Shown one piece after another: positions 9,140-20,480 of a stretch of DNA of 64,000 nucleotides. Below the pieces are notes generated by a model, which saw nothing but the letters and a program-made list of their open reading frames with translations, was not told where the DNA came from and searched no databases. Positions within the stretch are counted from its first letter, which is position 1, and each line of letters begins with the position of its first letter. Source of the DNA: Periplaneta americana (Eukaryota > Arthropoda > Insecta > Blattodea > Blattidae). The stretch is from contig NC_091127.1 in assembly GCF_040183065.1 (NCBI RefSeq), positions 103,896,834-103,960,833 on the forward strand, written 5' to 3'. The position numbers and the translations under genes are program-made.

Positions 9140-10340
9140 CAGCAGCAGTGATTTCCAAACAGCTTCACATATGAACGCTTTGACCAGAACGAGTTGAGTG
9201 ACCTGATTAGAAACTAAATCTTTCTAAGGAGTGTTCTGAATTGCTGGCCTCCAGACTAAAGAAAATGAATGTACTTCAGCCTGGAATGAAAATTATATTT
9301 TATCGAAGGAGAGAAAGAGATTTGCTGTCTTTTTTCTTTTTTTTTTTTTTTTACTGAAGACAAAAACGTAATATTCTACAGCGACTTCGGAGGCCTTCTG
9401 AAGGAAATGGGTGTATCAGAATATACCCCAAGTGAATGGCTCCTTTTAATCGACAGTTCAAAACGTAGTTTGAAATGTGTTCTTTGAAACAATGGCAACA
9501 AATACGTCTCCATTCCAATCGGTCACTCCACCACGATGAAAGAAGAGTACAACGACTTCTCTTTAGTGTTGGAAAAGATTACCACGAGCATCTGTGCAGA
9601 CTTGAAGATGATTCATTTTCTTCTTAGTCAACAAAGTGGCTCGTCAGAATATCCTTACTTTCTATGCTTTTGGGATAGTAGGGCCAAACATATGCATTAG
9701 ATAAAAAAAGGATTGGCCTCCAAGGGAAGATATTGTGATTGGAGAGTACATTGTTATAAATGCACCTTTGATAGCGCGAGACAGAATCATTGTCACCATT
9801 ACACATAAAATATAAATTAAAGACTGTGACTAAAAATGGTTCGTGTCTTGAATACATAGCCCATAAATTGCTTGGACTTACCACGGAAAAACTGAAGCAG
9901 AAATTTCCGATGGCCCACGATCAGGCAGTTCATAAATGACCTACATTTCATAGAATCAATATTAATGAAATCTAATCTTGTGCCTGATCTTCATTTATTC
10001 TTCTTGTGAAAACTTCCTTGGTAACAAGAAAGCAGGCAACTATACTAAATTAGCAGAGGATATGCTGATTCATTTCAACAGACTTAGATGTAAAATGAGC
10101 ATTAAAGTTCATATTCTGCACATTCACGTAGATCGTTTTTCAGAGAACCTTGGTGACTTAAGCGAAGAACCAGGTGAAAGATTTCACCAATACATAAAAA
10201 CAATAGAAGGCAGATACCAAGGAAGACGGGATGTACACATGATGGCAGATTACTGTTGGAACATTATGCGAGATTGTCCTGGCAGATCCCACTCTCGGAA
10301 GTCTTACTAGAAAAGGAGTCTCTTCTGTATCGAATGACTG
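9140..10340 (+). pseudogene. Multi-copy arthropod ORF of unknown function, decayed
   Basis: Conceptual translation in shifting + frames gives ordered blocks: 'LSKECSELLASRLKKMNVL' near 9230, 'YSDFGGLLKEMGV' near 9380, 'EWLLLIDSSKRSLKCVL' near 9440, 'NGNKYVSIPIGHSTTMKEEY' near 9490, 'DLKMIHFLLS' then 'YPYFLCFWDSRA' near 9610-9690, and an open C-terminal part (9978-10310) with 'MSIKVHILHIHVDRFSENLG', 'GERFHQYI' and 'YQGRRDVHMMADYCWNIMRD'. I recognise this as a protein family present in many copies in arthropod genomes, and probably carried by a mobile element, but I cannot name its class or biochemical function. Internal stops and a T-rich insertion near 9330 show that it is dead. Confidence 0.7.
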
Positions 10341-10789
10341 GAATGCTTGTATCATAAACTCGTGCTTTTCGTTTCAAATAAGTCGATTTAGTGTATTTCA
10401 CGTTTATTATAATTGCTACAAAGAGATTAATTAAAACAGTACCATAAAATATCTTGAATTTTGACGACCGATCAGAATGAATAGAGGTATATGGCATTTA
10501 TGCTGTATCTCAAGAACTAGAACTGATAAGGAAACACTGGTGCCATTTTTGGAATCAGCGAGTCGAATATACTCAGGAACAGGTCTAATATTGGAGGCAC
10601 CAAAATGTGTGTTGGCCAGTGTAATATTTCACCAGAAATAAAAACATTTAATATGAAAATCCCCCGAATAGAGTAAAAGATTCATCAAACAAATCCTGTG
10701 TTTATAAGTATAACATTCTAGGAATGGCTTTCGCGCCTTATCCGTTATTTTCTCAACCAACATTTTTGTTTTCTGTATTCCAAGTTACC
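10341..10789. other. No recognisable gene
   Basis: Flank of the decayed ORF. I see no further motif. Confidence 0.45.
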
Positions 10790-11180
10790 AGATGGACACC
10801 ATGGAATGGAATTTACGGGAGGGCAGCACAATGATCCAGCATTGCGACCTGTTACGATCTATTGTGCTAACACTCAAGCTAGACGCATTCTCAAACCCAC
10901 ACCGGCTGACTACACTATAATTTGCTGCATACCCAGGTTTCGAGCAGCCAACCCCTCCCCCCATGTGTCGCCAGCCGGCGATCGGGGAATAATATGGAAT
11001 AATGTAGATGCCTAATATGGAGAGAAACGGGAGAACCCCGAGAAAAACCCCCACTGCGACCTTTTCCGCCACAAGTGTCACTATGGATTTTTCAATGAAA
11101 AATTCCAGACCTGATTGGGATTTGAAACCGGGCCAGTCTGGGTGAAAGGCTGGAGTCTGACCACCTTAGTTCATTAATAA
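10790..11180 (-). mobile_element. tRNA-derived SINE, full-length type
   Basis: The minus strand has a tRNA-like head at about 11175-11100 with A-box-like AAGGTGGTCAGACTCCAGCC and B-box-like GGTTTCAAATCCCA. The body follows with the characteristic 'cccccactgcgacc' and 'ccgccacaagtg' motifs near 11047-11078. This body is familiar from cockroach and termite repeats. No target duplication was located. Confidence 0.75.
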
Positions 11181-11229
11181 TGATCAGAAATGGAATTTTG
11201 GGGATTCCAGACCTCGCAGACTGAAGGGA

Positions 11230-11405
11230 AATTGTGAAGGGTCGGTGGAATGATGATAATGGTGAGAGGAAAAGGAGAACCACAAAACATAAAACCCTCA
11301 GGACCCTGTTCGTCACTACAAATCCATCTTGATTCAGACGTAAATGGAACCCGACTCGCCACGGTGAATGCGGCTACCCACTCGACTGAGTTAGCTCAAG
11401 GTTGT
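11230..11405 (-). mobile_element. tRNA-like SINE fragment
   Basis: Minus-strand A-box-like TAACTCAGTCGAGTGGGTAG (about 11395-11376) and a degenerate B box GTCGGGTTCCATTTACG (about 11360-11340). It lies directly behind the previous SINE, suggesting an insertion hot spot or a composite. Confidence 0.5.
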
Positions 11406-11447
11406 TTGTTGTTTGTGGAGGAGGAGTATTGGAAGCGTCCTTGTCTC

Positions 11448-11497
11448 AATATAATAATAATAATAATGATAATAATAATAATAATAATAATAATAAT
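11448..11497. repeat. (AAT)n microsatellite
   Basis: AAT repeat with a single GAT interruption. Confidence 0.93.
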
Positions 11498-11800
11498 CAG
11501 AGACCGAAGGGAAGGGAAAATTTTTCATCAAAAAAGGACAAAAGAAAAAGGGGAAATTATAACCGAAAAAAAGGACTTCAAAAAGGACTATATTACTCAC
11601 CAAAACACATTTCAGCACATTCATGGATACATATGGCACACACAATTTTACATTTATCTCTACACAACACGAGGAAAGTGTTGCATTTGATATAGTAAAA
11701 AAAAAAAAGGGACTATATTACTCCCTCTAAAGGGTGCTATTTTAATTGAAAACATACTTCAGTACATTCATGGATGCACATAGTACACACAAGCATTTAT

Positions 11801-11801
<1 letters not shown>
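11498..11801. other. No recognisable gene
   Basis: A-rich and G/A-rich sequence between two AAT tracts. Open frames here are products of low complexity. Confidence 0.5.

Positions 11802-11839
<38 letters not shown>
11802..11839. repeat. (AAT)n at the retrotransposon 3' end
   Basis: AAT tract directly next to the conserved 3' block of the non-LTR element, so it probably represents the simple-repeat tail of the minus-strand element. Confidence 0.85.
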
Positions 11840-12259
11840 GTTTTATTTTCCCTGGCAGAGTTAAGGCCATCAGGCCTTTTCTTCCACTCAACCAGGATCA
11901 AATCACATACAAAAAAATACATACCGGTATACAAATATGAACTTAAAAATAATAAACATAATTAAGTAGAAAAGAGAGATTGAATACATATACACAGTCA
12001 GTATTAAATTTGAAATAACAATAATAAAAAAAAATATATGTAATAAAAAAAGAGACTGAATACATAATCACAAACAGAAAAATACATTCTAGTATACAAG
12101 TATTAAGTTAAAAGAAAAAAAAATTAGTACATATGAATATAATCTCACAACTAAAGGAATAGTACAATTAGTATGATCAGCACAGCACATGTTACATTGA
12201 GACAATGACAATTACCTAGATATTAGTGTTAATGGAAAAATAAAGTAATGACTGTGTAA

Positions 12260-12302
<43 letters not shown>
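12260..12302. repeat. (AAT)n inside the 3' untranslated region
   Basis: Perfect AAT run between the ORF2 end and the conserved terminal block. The truncated copy at 477-650 has an AAT tract at the equivalent place. Confidence 0.9.
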
Positions 12303-12305
<3 letters not shown>

Positions 12306-12349
12306 AATTATACCTAAAAACTAGTTCTGTGTATTTAAAATATTTCTAA

Positions 12350-15330
12350 ACAACCTAATTTTAAACAACTGGAGACTAAGACTACCCCTGATTTCCAGCG
12401 GCAGCGAATTCCATGAGCGGGCCATGGCTGTTGAGAAAGAACTTGAGTACAGAGATGTCTGATGGCGTGGTATTGAAAGCAATAGATTGTGCTGTCAACG
12501 TGTATTACGATTATGATGTGAAGCTAGGAGAGTAAACCGAGAGGCAAGGTAGTTGGGTGTGGAATCATGTATAATTCGATATAGCAGGCAAAGAGAATGT
12601 ACTAATCGTCGATCTTGCAAGCGGAGCCAGGAGAGTCGTAGAAAATATTCCGATATATGATCATGTCGGCGGATATTGAAAATAAATCGGACGCAGACAT
12701 TATGTAGACGTTGAAGTTTTTGAGAAAGTTCAGCACTTAGGTCACTATATAAAACATCACAATAGTCAAAGTGAGGCATTACAAGGGTCTGTACTAGAAT
12801 TTGTTTTAGTTTAGTAGGAAGGAAATTTTTCAGGCGTTTCAATGAATGCATGATAGAGAAAACTTTTCTACAGATATATCTGATTTGCGTATTCCAGTTC
12901 ATATTAGAGTCGAAATAGATGCCGAGGTTTTTTATAGTAGCACTGAAAGGAATTATTTTGTTGTTGAGAGAGACAAGCTGAAGGGTGTTCATAGTAATAG
13001 AGGATAAAAGCCTTTGCTGTCCCAAGAGAATGGCTTGGGTTTTATCTGGATTGATATTTAGCCCAAATTTTCTTGTCCAATTATTAATTGACTAAAGATC
13101 GTCATTGAGGCTCGACAAACGTTCATTAAGAGTATCAGGCCGAGAGTGTATATATACTTGAAGGTCGTCCGCATACAAATGATATCGGCAGTGCTCCAGA
13201 ACTGAAGAAATGTCATTAATATATAGAGTGAAAAGCAAAGGACCTAGTACAGACCCCTGAGGGACACCTGCTCTCACGTGTCGCCAAGAAGAAGAACGAT
13301 TATCATGATATACACATTGCTGGCGGTCGCGAAGGTAGGAGTCCATCCATGTGACTGCACTCTCAGAAAGATGCATTTGTCTTAGCTTTGAAATCAATAT
13401 GTCAATGTCGACAGTGTCAAAAGCTCGGCTGAAGTCAATTAGTGTCAATACAGTAATTTCACGTCTGTCTATAGCTTCACGAATGTCTTCAGAGATCTTG
13501 AGTAGAGCAGTAGTCGTACTATGGCTATTTCTAAAACCTGATTGACAGGCGTCCAATAGATTGTGTGTACCAAGGTAAGCAGTCAGCTGTTTATAAACAA
13601 TGCGTTCTAGGGCCTTCGACAGTGTGGGAAGAATGCTGATTGGTCTGTAGTCATTTGCAGTCATTGGTTTGGCGGTTTTAGGGAGTGGATGAACGAGGGC
13701 GTATTTCCATTGTTGTGGGTAGGTAGAGGTGATGAGGGAAGCTTTGAAAATGTGAGACAAGGTAGGGAGAATTATATCTAAAATCAAATTTAACATCAAA
13801 ATATTAATGCGATCTGTGCCTTGAGCTTTAGTTTTAATCCTTTGTAGTGCTATTTTTACGTCTAGATCAGTGACATTAGTGAAATAAAATTTGTCGCGGT
13901 CTGGGATAGGAGCGGTTGAAAGTTCATCTATGGCTTGTTGTTTCAGGTCAGTATTAGGATGTGAAGTGGAAGCGGATGTAAAAAGGTCATTAAGTACATC
14001 TAGAGGAATGTTGATGGGATCCGTTGGCGTCTTATTCTGTCCTATCCCCATTTGTCGTAAGTTGTTCCATAGTTCACGTGCATTTGTGGACGGCTCGATT
14101 AGGCTATGGGTGTGTCGAAGTTTGGAGTTACGTATCATTTGTGTGGTTTGATTTCTAAATTGCTTGTATATTTGCCAGTTTTCATCAGTTTTATTGCGTT
14201 TAAATTTACGAAAGGCTTCATCTCTTCTACTCATGTGATCACGAATTGATTCGCTGAGCCATGGTGCATGACAGCGCTTCAGACGCTTTGTTTTTGTAGG
14301 TGCGTGTTTATCATACAACTGCAATACTAAAGAATTGAAAGTGTCGATTTTTTCGTCTACGGTGCGTAAGTTCCAGATAGAACTCCAGGGAAGTCGAATG
14401 GCGTCGTCTGTGAGCTTTGTGACATCTATATTTTTTAGGGCTCTGTACGTTAAAATTTTAGAGGTTTTTTTTCGGACACTGCAATGAGTATTCAGCAAAG
14501 ATTAAATCATGTGCAGATAACCCAGGAACAGGTAACTGTCCATGTTTCAGTATTCTCTGTGGCTGCGATGTTACAATTAAGTCTAGAAGAGTATCTGATG
14601 TGCTGGTATGGTGTGTAGGTTGAAGGGGGAGAACAGACATATTACAAGAATTGAACATATTTTTAAGCTGTGTGGCAGAGGTAGAATTAATAATGAGGTC
14701 AGTGTTGAGGTCACCCATAAGAATGACGTGTTCATAACAAGGTAGAGTGTCGATAAGAGCATTTTCAAGATCACAGAGATAACCGATTTTAGGGGCTTTA
14801 TATATAACACATATCAGACATTTCTGTACGCTAGTTTTAATTTCAATAAAAAGGAATTCTGGACGACCACAGTATTCAGACTGGCATATAACCCTAGGTT
14901 GCAGTTCATTTCTAATGTAAGCGGCTACGCCTCCACCTCCCTTGCCTACTCTGTCATTTCGAACAAGAGTGTAGCCATCTAACTTCACAAGGGACGACGG
15001 TAAGGTTGGCTTCAGCCAGGATTCACTTACTAAAATCACACTTATTTGAAGGGGTGCGAAGATTGAATGAAATTCATGGAAATGACAAAGGAGACTCTGA
15101 CTATTGACGTGAGAGATTTTTAGTGAGGTTGGAAGAGCTGTGGATGACCGTCTCAGCAGGTCCGAAGTTGTTGGGTGTAGGGAAAATAACGGGTCGCTAG
15201 AGCTGGCAGTGTGGTCTAAAGAACTGCTAAGTGGGAGGGGAAAGTCGGAGAAGGGATTGCTTGCGTCAGGGGTAGTCGGAACATTCCAGTTAACTAAGTC
15301 AATATTGCCAATATAAAAACTAAGAAACAA
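12350..15330 (-). pseudogene. Non-LTR ORF2: endonuclease and reverse transcriptase
   Basis: Target-primed retrotransposition enzyme. The N-terminal half (15330-14458) is an AP-endonuclease-like domain: HVNSQSL, SESWL, GGGGVAAYI, MGDLNTDL and the SDH-like LSAHDLI. The reverse transcriptase (14498-13092) shows DYRPISILPTLSKALERI, GFRNSHSTTTALL, LIDFSRAFDTVD (catalytic Asp), GVPQGSVLGPLLF and the YADDLQVY catalytic box. The thumb and C-terminal region (13025-12495) continue with SATIKNLGIYFDSNMNW and PHFDYCDVLY. Lesions seen: a one-base offset at an A8 run (about 14465-14472) between the two domains, a stop at 13092-13094 in otherwise continuous frame (DDL*SINNW), and a further break near 12494, after which the C-terminal block is still recognisable to about 12350. 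All catalytic residues named are intact. Confidence 0.9.
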
Positions 15331-15504
15331 AGTAACTAAAAGTAGCTGGTTACTTAGGAAACAACGACTAGTATCTAAAATTAAATTTAAAACTTAAAAT
15401 TCTTAAAATGTACTTAAATCTAGCATTAATAGTCTAAGAAGATGAAGTAAATCTAGTAAGGAATAATTCAGAACTAGACCTTGTGTCACGTGTACTCCCG
15501 ACGT

Positions 15505-16239
15505 CTACATGTTGAGCTCACAGCTGCTGTTCACACGTCTCTTGGTTCCATCGATGTTCACTATGATTGTGCCATCTAATGTCCACACGTTGTTCAGTCC
15601 GAACTTCGTAATTGCCTCCTTCAGGATGTTGTGTCGCATTGCCGTTAGATCTTCTCTCAGCGTCACACCGCTGCCTTTGAACCTCTTCTTATTACTAAAC
15701 ATTTCACTCCTATTGCGGTATGACACAAACTTAGCAATAATAGGCCGTGGCCTATTATTGCTAATGTCACGCCTGCCCACTCGATGGCTTCTGCCTATGT
15801 CGTGAGGTTGGACGTCCACACCGATCCGTTGTGCCACCTCCATAACGATCTTGTCAGTGTCCTCTGTCGCTTCCTCCGCCACGCCAAATATTCTCAAGCA
15901 TTGTCGACGCTGATATTGCTCGAGATCGTCGATTTTGTTTTCAAGCGCCTCAATTTTCTTCTCGCGAGTCTCTAGTGTTGACTTGAGAGCACTAATAACT
16001 TTGTTGTTGTCCTCAATCGTTTTTTGCAGCTCCGCTACAACTGCGTTGGTAACACTTTCTCTGATGAGGTTGGTAAGGACTTGCAGGGTTGCGGCGTCTT
16101 GTAAAGATTCCTTCACCACGCGCTTGACACTTTCCTCCAAATCATCAATTTTTATGTTTTCTTCTGCGACATTATGATTAAGATACCACCGTAACAGCAG
16201 AACACAAAATAATGAATGAAAATATAATACTACTAACAC
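15505..16239 (-). pseudogene. Non-LTR ORF1: RNA-binding chaperone (L1-ORF1-like)
   Basis: The product resembles the ORF1 proteins that coat element RNA. Residues about 30-115 form a heptad-rich coiled coil (ESVKRVVKESLQDAATLQVL, then EKKIEALENKIDDLEQYQRR). An RRM-like part (LRIFGVAE, IGRSHRVGR, RPRPIIAKF) and a C-terminal part (LREDLTAMRHNILKEA, VWTLDGTIIVNIDG) follow. The likely native start is the ATG at 16172-16170, reading MSQKKT before a stop; the body is in a neighbouring frame, so one base was gained or lost just after the start. Otherwise it is open to the TAA/TAG end at 15505. It lies 175 bp upstream of ORF2. Confidence 0.85.
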
Positions 16240-16310
16240 TCAGAACACCTACTGTAGAGTTGCAACTCGGGAGCGTTCGTGATGCGTCTATTCACTATCC
16301 GCCATGACAC

Positions 16311-16587
16311 TTCACTTATTTATCGCTTCACAGCATAAGAAAAGTGTTGTATTTGATCACATTCAACATTTCAATATGTTTTAATATGATTCTGCCTCTT
16401 TGAATGCAGAATGTCTTTATAAACAGAAAATGACCGCTCAACATCAACTGAATCAAAGGTGAAAATGTTCTTTTTATCCTGAACTCTAAATCAGCACACT
16501 TTATCAGTTTTTCGATGTCTGGAAGGAATCAGAAGAAGAACGATATTTATTTTCGCTTGCTCAGGAAGTTATAGGTCTATCGAAAAA

Positions 16588-16591
<4 letters not shown>
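16311..16591. other. No recognisable gene
   Basis: AT-rich flank upstream of the non-LTR element. Confidence 0.45.

Positions 16592-16636
<45 letters not shown>
16592..16636. repeat. (TA)n microsatellite
   Basis: About 22 TA units. Confidence 0.95.
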
Positions 16637-16638
<2 letters not shown>

Positions 16639-16857
16639 AAAATTATCTAAACGTTTGCGATATTCAGTCAATAAAGGACCAAAATAAGAGATATTTAAAA
16701 AAGGGGGGGGGAAGGGAGTTTGGACTAAAAAGGGGAAAAAAAGAAAGTCAAAACTACATACATAATTTGGCCGGTGGAAGATAATTTTGAACATCGTAAT
16801 TAATGATTTCATGTTTCGTGTTGAAATAAAAAAAAAGAATTCCCTTTAAAATCCGGA

Positions 16858-16860
16858 CTC

Positions 16861-16921
<61 letters not shown>

Positions 16922-16930
16922 GATAATGAT
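16858..16930. repeat. (AAT)n/(GAT)n microsatellite
   Basis: About 17 AAT units followed by mixed ATG/AAT units. Confidence 0.93.
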
Positions 16931-18117
16931 TAAGAAGCATTATTTAGTTCATGTGCCACCACTTCAGAGAGCAAGGGTTAAATACAAGTGAAGGTTTGGA
17001 CACTTAGTTCTTACTGAAGGAAGTATTTTTGTAGTAAATTGGTTTCAATTTTGTTCAGCTGTCATATTCACTTACTCTGGATGCGATATTTAGCGCAAGT
17101 AGTGAAGTGATGCTTTATTGAACATTTTACTGCGTCATCTGTATGTATATTTCGAAAGTTGTCGAATGCAGAATGCTGGTATGTGTTTGTCATTTGTCAT
17201 TTGTTTTGGCAGGGCACCACAGCTACTGTTAAAAAATAGGCAAACGCTAGAAATAAAGCAAAAACGAGGTAGCGGAAAATGTTTGGAGCCGCTGCACAAC
17301 TCTGTTAAAAGGAAGAATTTTCCCTACATTTAATTAGTTTTTGCGGTCGTGCTGCCCAGTTTTTGAGTTGGGATTTTTTAAAAGGTCAGGCATTGGAATC
17401 CCAAGTGGCTGTTTGCATGTTTGTCCTGATGGCGGTCGTATATCATCTGTCCTTTCTTTCTTTCCTGTTTATGTTCAGCGGTTTCCACGTAAAACACACA
17501 CACATAGGCGCGCGCGAGTTTTATTGACAAAGATTAATGCTGGCTAGTTTGTTGGGCGGGACGTTCACTTTGTGCCCTCGGAAACAAAATGGTTTTCAAC
17601 TCAACCGCAATGATCGAGTTTCGAGGGTTGCCTATATCATCCCTCATTTACGTAATCATCATGAAACTTGTGAGCCAATGGATAACCGCACGCACACATA
17701 CGCATGTGTGTGCAGTGATTTTATGCTATGATGCACAATTTCTGTAGCTCAAATGAAACCAGTTTCATTCTATAATCATTATTAACCTTACCACTCTCTC
17801 TTCCTCTCTAATGCTAATGCGGTGAAAAGATTAGAAGTTTATAAACAAAATAATGGGAGGAAAATAGGTGGCCTTAATTTGTGCTGTAAACCATGCAACA
17901 GAGGTCGTTCGTGTAGTTAGTAATTTCCATAAAAGAACTAAAATGGGAAGCTTTTATGATGCAGGAAATTAAACTGTCGCTTTATCTGATTTACATGGTA
18001 GACTATTGTTTTATTCACACCCGTTAAAAATATATATGATACGCAATAAAATTTAAGTAGCCTACTTTGTTTCTTTGACTACTTTTACTTTCTCATCAGA
18101 AATATGAATATTATACA
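16931..18117. other. No recognisable gene
   Basis: Open frames of 64-71 codons at 17118-17731 show no family motif and no splice or repeat context that I can support. A short AC/CG-rich tract is at about 17495-17516. Confidence 0.45.
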
Positions 18118-18166
18118 GTATGTATGTATGTATGTATGTATGTATGTATGTATGTATGTATGTATG

Positions 18167-18196
<30 letters not shown>
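18118..18196. repeat. (TATG)n microsatellite
   Basis: About 19 perfect TATG tetranucleotides. Confidence 0.95.
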
Positions 18197-18200
<4 letters not shown>

Positions 18201-18221
18201 TGTATATGTGTACGTGTATGT

Positions 18222-18448
18222 AAAAATGGTTTATTTAACGACGCTCGCAGCTGCAGAGGTTATATCAGCGTCGCCGGTATGCCGGAATTTTGTCCCGCAG
18301 GAGTTCTTTTACATGCCACTAAATCTAGTGACATGAGCCTGTCGCATTTAAGCACACTTAAATGCCATCGACCTGGGCCGGGATCGAACCTGTAACGTCG
18401 GGCATAGAAGGCCAGCGCTATACCAACTCTGCCACCCAGGGCGACACG
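18222..18448 (-). mobile_element. tRNA-derived SINE ('gtttatttaacgacg' family)
   Basis: The minus strand starts with a tRNA-like head (A-box-like GGCAGAGTTGGTATAGCGCT, complement of about 18415-18434; B-box-like GGTTCGATCCCGGC, complement of about 18380-18393). The body carries GCGACAGGCTCATGTCAC-like and CGGGACAAAATTCCGGCA motifs and ends with CGTTAAATAAACC at the left. The same family occurs on the plus strand at 24085-24300. Confidence 0.85.
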
Positions 18449-18454
18449 TATTGT

Positions 18455-18471
18455 ATATGTATGTATGTATG

Positions 18472-18520
<49 letters not shown>

Positions 18521-18523
18521 GTG
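18455..18523. repeat. (TATG)n, (AT)n, (AC)n compound microsatellite
   Basis: Three simple repeats joined end to end immediately beside the SINE head. Confidence 0.93.
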
Positions 18524-18713
18524 TGTACATATATTTGTATGTAGGCTACCTACTGTATATAGAGCTGTCTAAAGAAAAAATGCCTGCTCTCTAGATACGA
18601 AGTTCTCTTCGGATATCTCCGCTACAATTCGGAGACAGACGATGTTACATATTGTTGAACCATCCACGATGCCTGCTGTATACAGCTATAATTAAAGTTT
18701 TCTCCATGTTACC

Positions 18714-18800
18714 CTTGTAGCGTAATGATATCGTCCCGGGCTGGTATTCGTGAGCTCGTGCGTTCGAACACCAACGAATGCTTTTTTGTTTTTTTTTTTT
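18714..18800 (+). mobile_element. Possible tRNA-like SINE head
   Basis: A-box-like TTGTAGCGTAATGATATCG and B-box-like GCGTTCGAACACC about 35 bp apart, followed by a T-rich tract at 18781-18808. The boxes are degenerate. Confidence 0.35.
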
Positions 18801-18808
18801 TGTTTTTA

Positions 18809-20049
18809 AGTAGAGAGAAAATATAATTGCTGCTGTCTCTTTTATGACTGTTTTAGTAGGCCTAATTAACATCAGGTTCATGAATGCATTATGCCATGAC
18901 TTTATCATTATTTATTATGACATTATGGCTGCAAATGGAAAGAAAGAAAAATTTTATACTCAACAAAAATAATTTTTGTGGCATAAACAAAACAAGCATA
19001 CTGGCGTCTGTTTTAGAATATTCAAACAATTAAAAGTTAAAAAACCAAACCAAAAGCCACGATTCAATATTTAGTTCATCTTCTTCCAATCTCGATCACA
19101 TTTTTCAATCGAGTGGACATGTCCTGGAGGAGCTTCCACAAATCAAAGCTGAAAACCCGCACGACAGTATTGCCTACGTCGTTGACTGCTTAAGCGAACT
19201 TTCAAGACATAACTCTCGAACGTCAAGCAGCCTTGAATCGCCACAGTTGTTTATACAAGACTGAACTTGCGTCTATTTTGGCAACTGTTATATATGTATA
19301 AACAATCAAGTAGCCTATTTGAAATATCATCTCTACGTTTCAGTGTATAGTCTAATAATCCCTTTCCCAATCTTTATTTAATTACTAGGCCCTTATTAAA
19401 AGGCTAGGATTTTTTTGTTCGTATGTTTGTGTTAAAGTGTACAATCTCAAGTAAAAAATATTAACGCTTTATTTAACGTTATGTTTTATGTTTCTTAGAA
19501 ATGCAAATTTACTTGAGAATTTTTTTATTTATTTATGACACCATAGGTAATATCTGATAATAGAACCAGAACATTTTGATAACTATGATACTGTTTTGTT
19601 TTCTGTATTAATTAAACTCTCTAGTATTATTTCAATGATGTATGTTATTCAAAGTTACGAAATCTTTCCACGGTGACCAAATGTTATTTCGAGAATGATG
19701 AGGAAGACTCGAAGCGCACGAGACTTGAAAGACAAGTGCAGCGAACACAGCGAGCGAGTGCGGTAGTTAGGTTTCTTCATCTCTACGGTCAACCCTGAAA
19801 GATCATGCGCTGTGACAGAATGGTAATAGTAGAGAATCTGTTCGCAGGATATTGAAATCGGCACGTTTTTACCCGTATAAATTGCAACATGCACACATAA
19901 TGCAAGAGGATGATCCACGAAAGGATCGAACTTACTGCATTTGCGTCATGCGGTGTCATCGTATTGACCAATCCTCCTTCAGAATGTCTTATTCAGTAAC
20001 GAATGCCTATTCTTTCTGAGTGGATATGCTCATACACAAAATTTGCGAT
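18809..20049. other. No recognisable gene
   Basis: AT-rich with scattered short open frames. Nothing matches a family I know. Confidence 0.45.
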
Positions 20050-20480
20050 TCTGGTGCAAAGAAAACCCAAGATGAATGCATGAATCCAATAACCCTAGTG
20101 CTCAAAAAGTAATAGGGTGACATGAAATACTACGCGATGTGATTGTGTGACCATACTTTTAATGGAAATGTGAACCGGAACTGTTGGACAGCATTGTAAT
20201 AGACTTCTGTTTGTTTTACCACTGGATGAACGGACGGGAATGTGGTTCACATCACATTATGCTGTGACAGTTCGTGATAAATTAAATTACACGTTGTTCG
20301 ATGTGCACTGGATTGAACGAGGTGGACCTCAATCATGACCTTCACGGTCACTAGACTTCACACCTCTCAGTTTTTCTTCTCAGTTTTTCTATGAAGCTAT
20401 GATGTAAAAACACGTTTTTCGGTCAGAACCTGCATCTAGCCCTATAGATCAAGTGAAACGAAGAAGGATCATCTATATTA
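20050..20480 (+). pseudogene. Mariner-like DDE transposase fragment
   Basis: Translation across frames gives a degraded version of the C-terminal catalytic region. At about 20240-20350 it reads WFTSHYAVTVRDKLN, 'WIERGGPQS', then 'SRSLDFTPLSFF', which align with the familiar 'QDGAPPHYA.VR..LN', 'RWIGRGGP' and 'WPPRSPDLTPLDFFLWG' of IS630/Tc1/mariner-type transposases like the one at 36-37 kb. Several frameshifts and stops are present. No terminal repeat was found, so its extent is approximate. Confidence 0.6.

Larger units (their letters stand above)
11840..16310 (-). mobile_element. Near full-length non-LTR retrotransposon
   Basis: Minus-strand element of about 4.5 kb with ORF1 (about 16172-15505), ORF2 (about 15330-12350), a 3' untranslated region holding an internal AAT tract (12260-12302) and a conserved terminal block at 11850-11897 that recurs at 505-548. 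The 5' end is placed near 16310 from the short leader before ORF1 and is approximate. ORF2 has an AP-type endonuclease and a reverse transcriptase but no visible RNase H. The architecture fits the Jockey/CR1-like group; the exact clade is not determined. Few disabling changes suggest a fairly recent insertion. Confidence 0.82.

Noticed and set aside
17118-17731. Three successive + frames suggesting a small gene
   Set aside because: Different frames, no shared motif, no conserved residues or splice logic.
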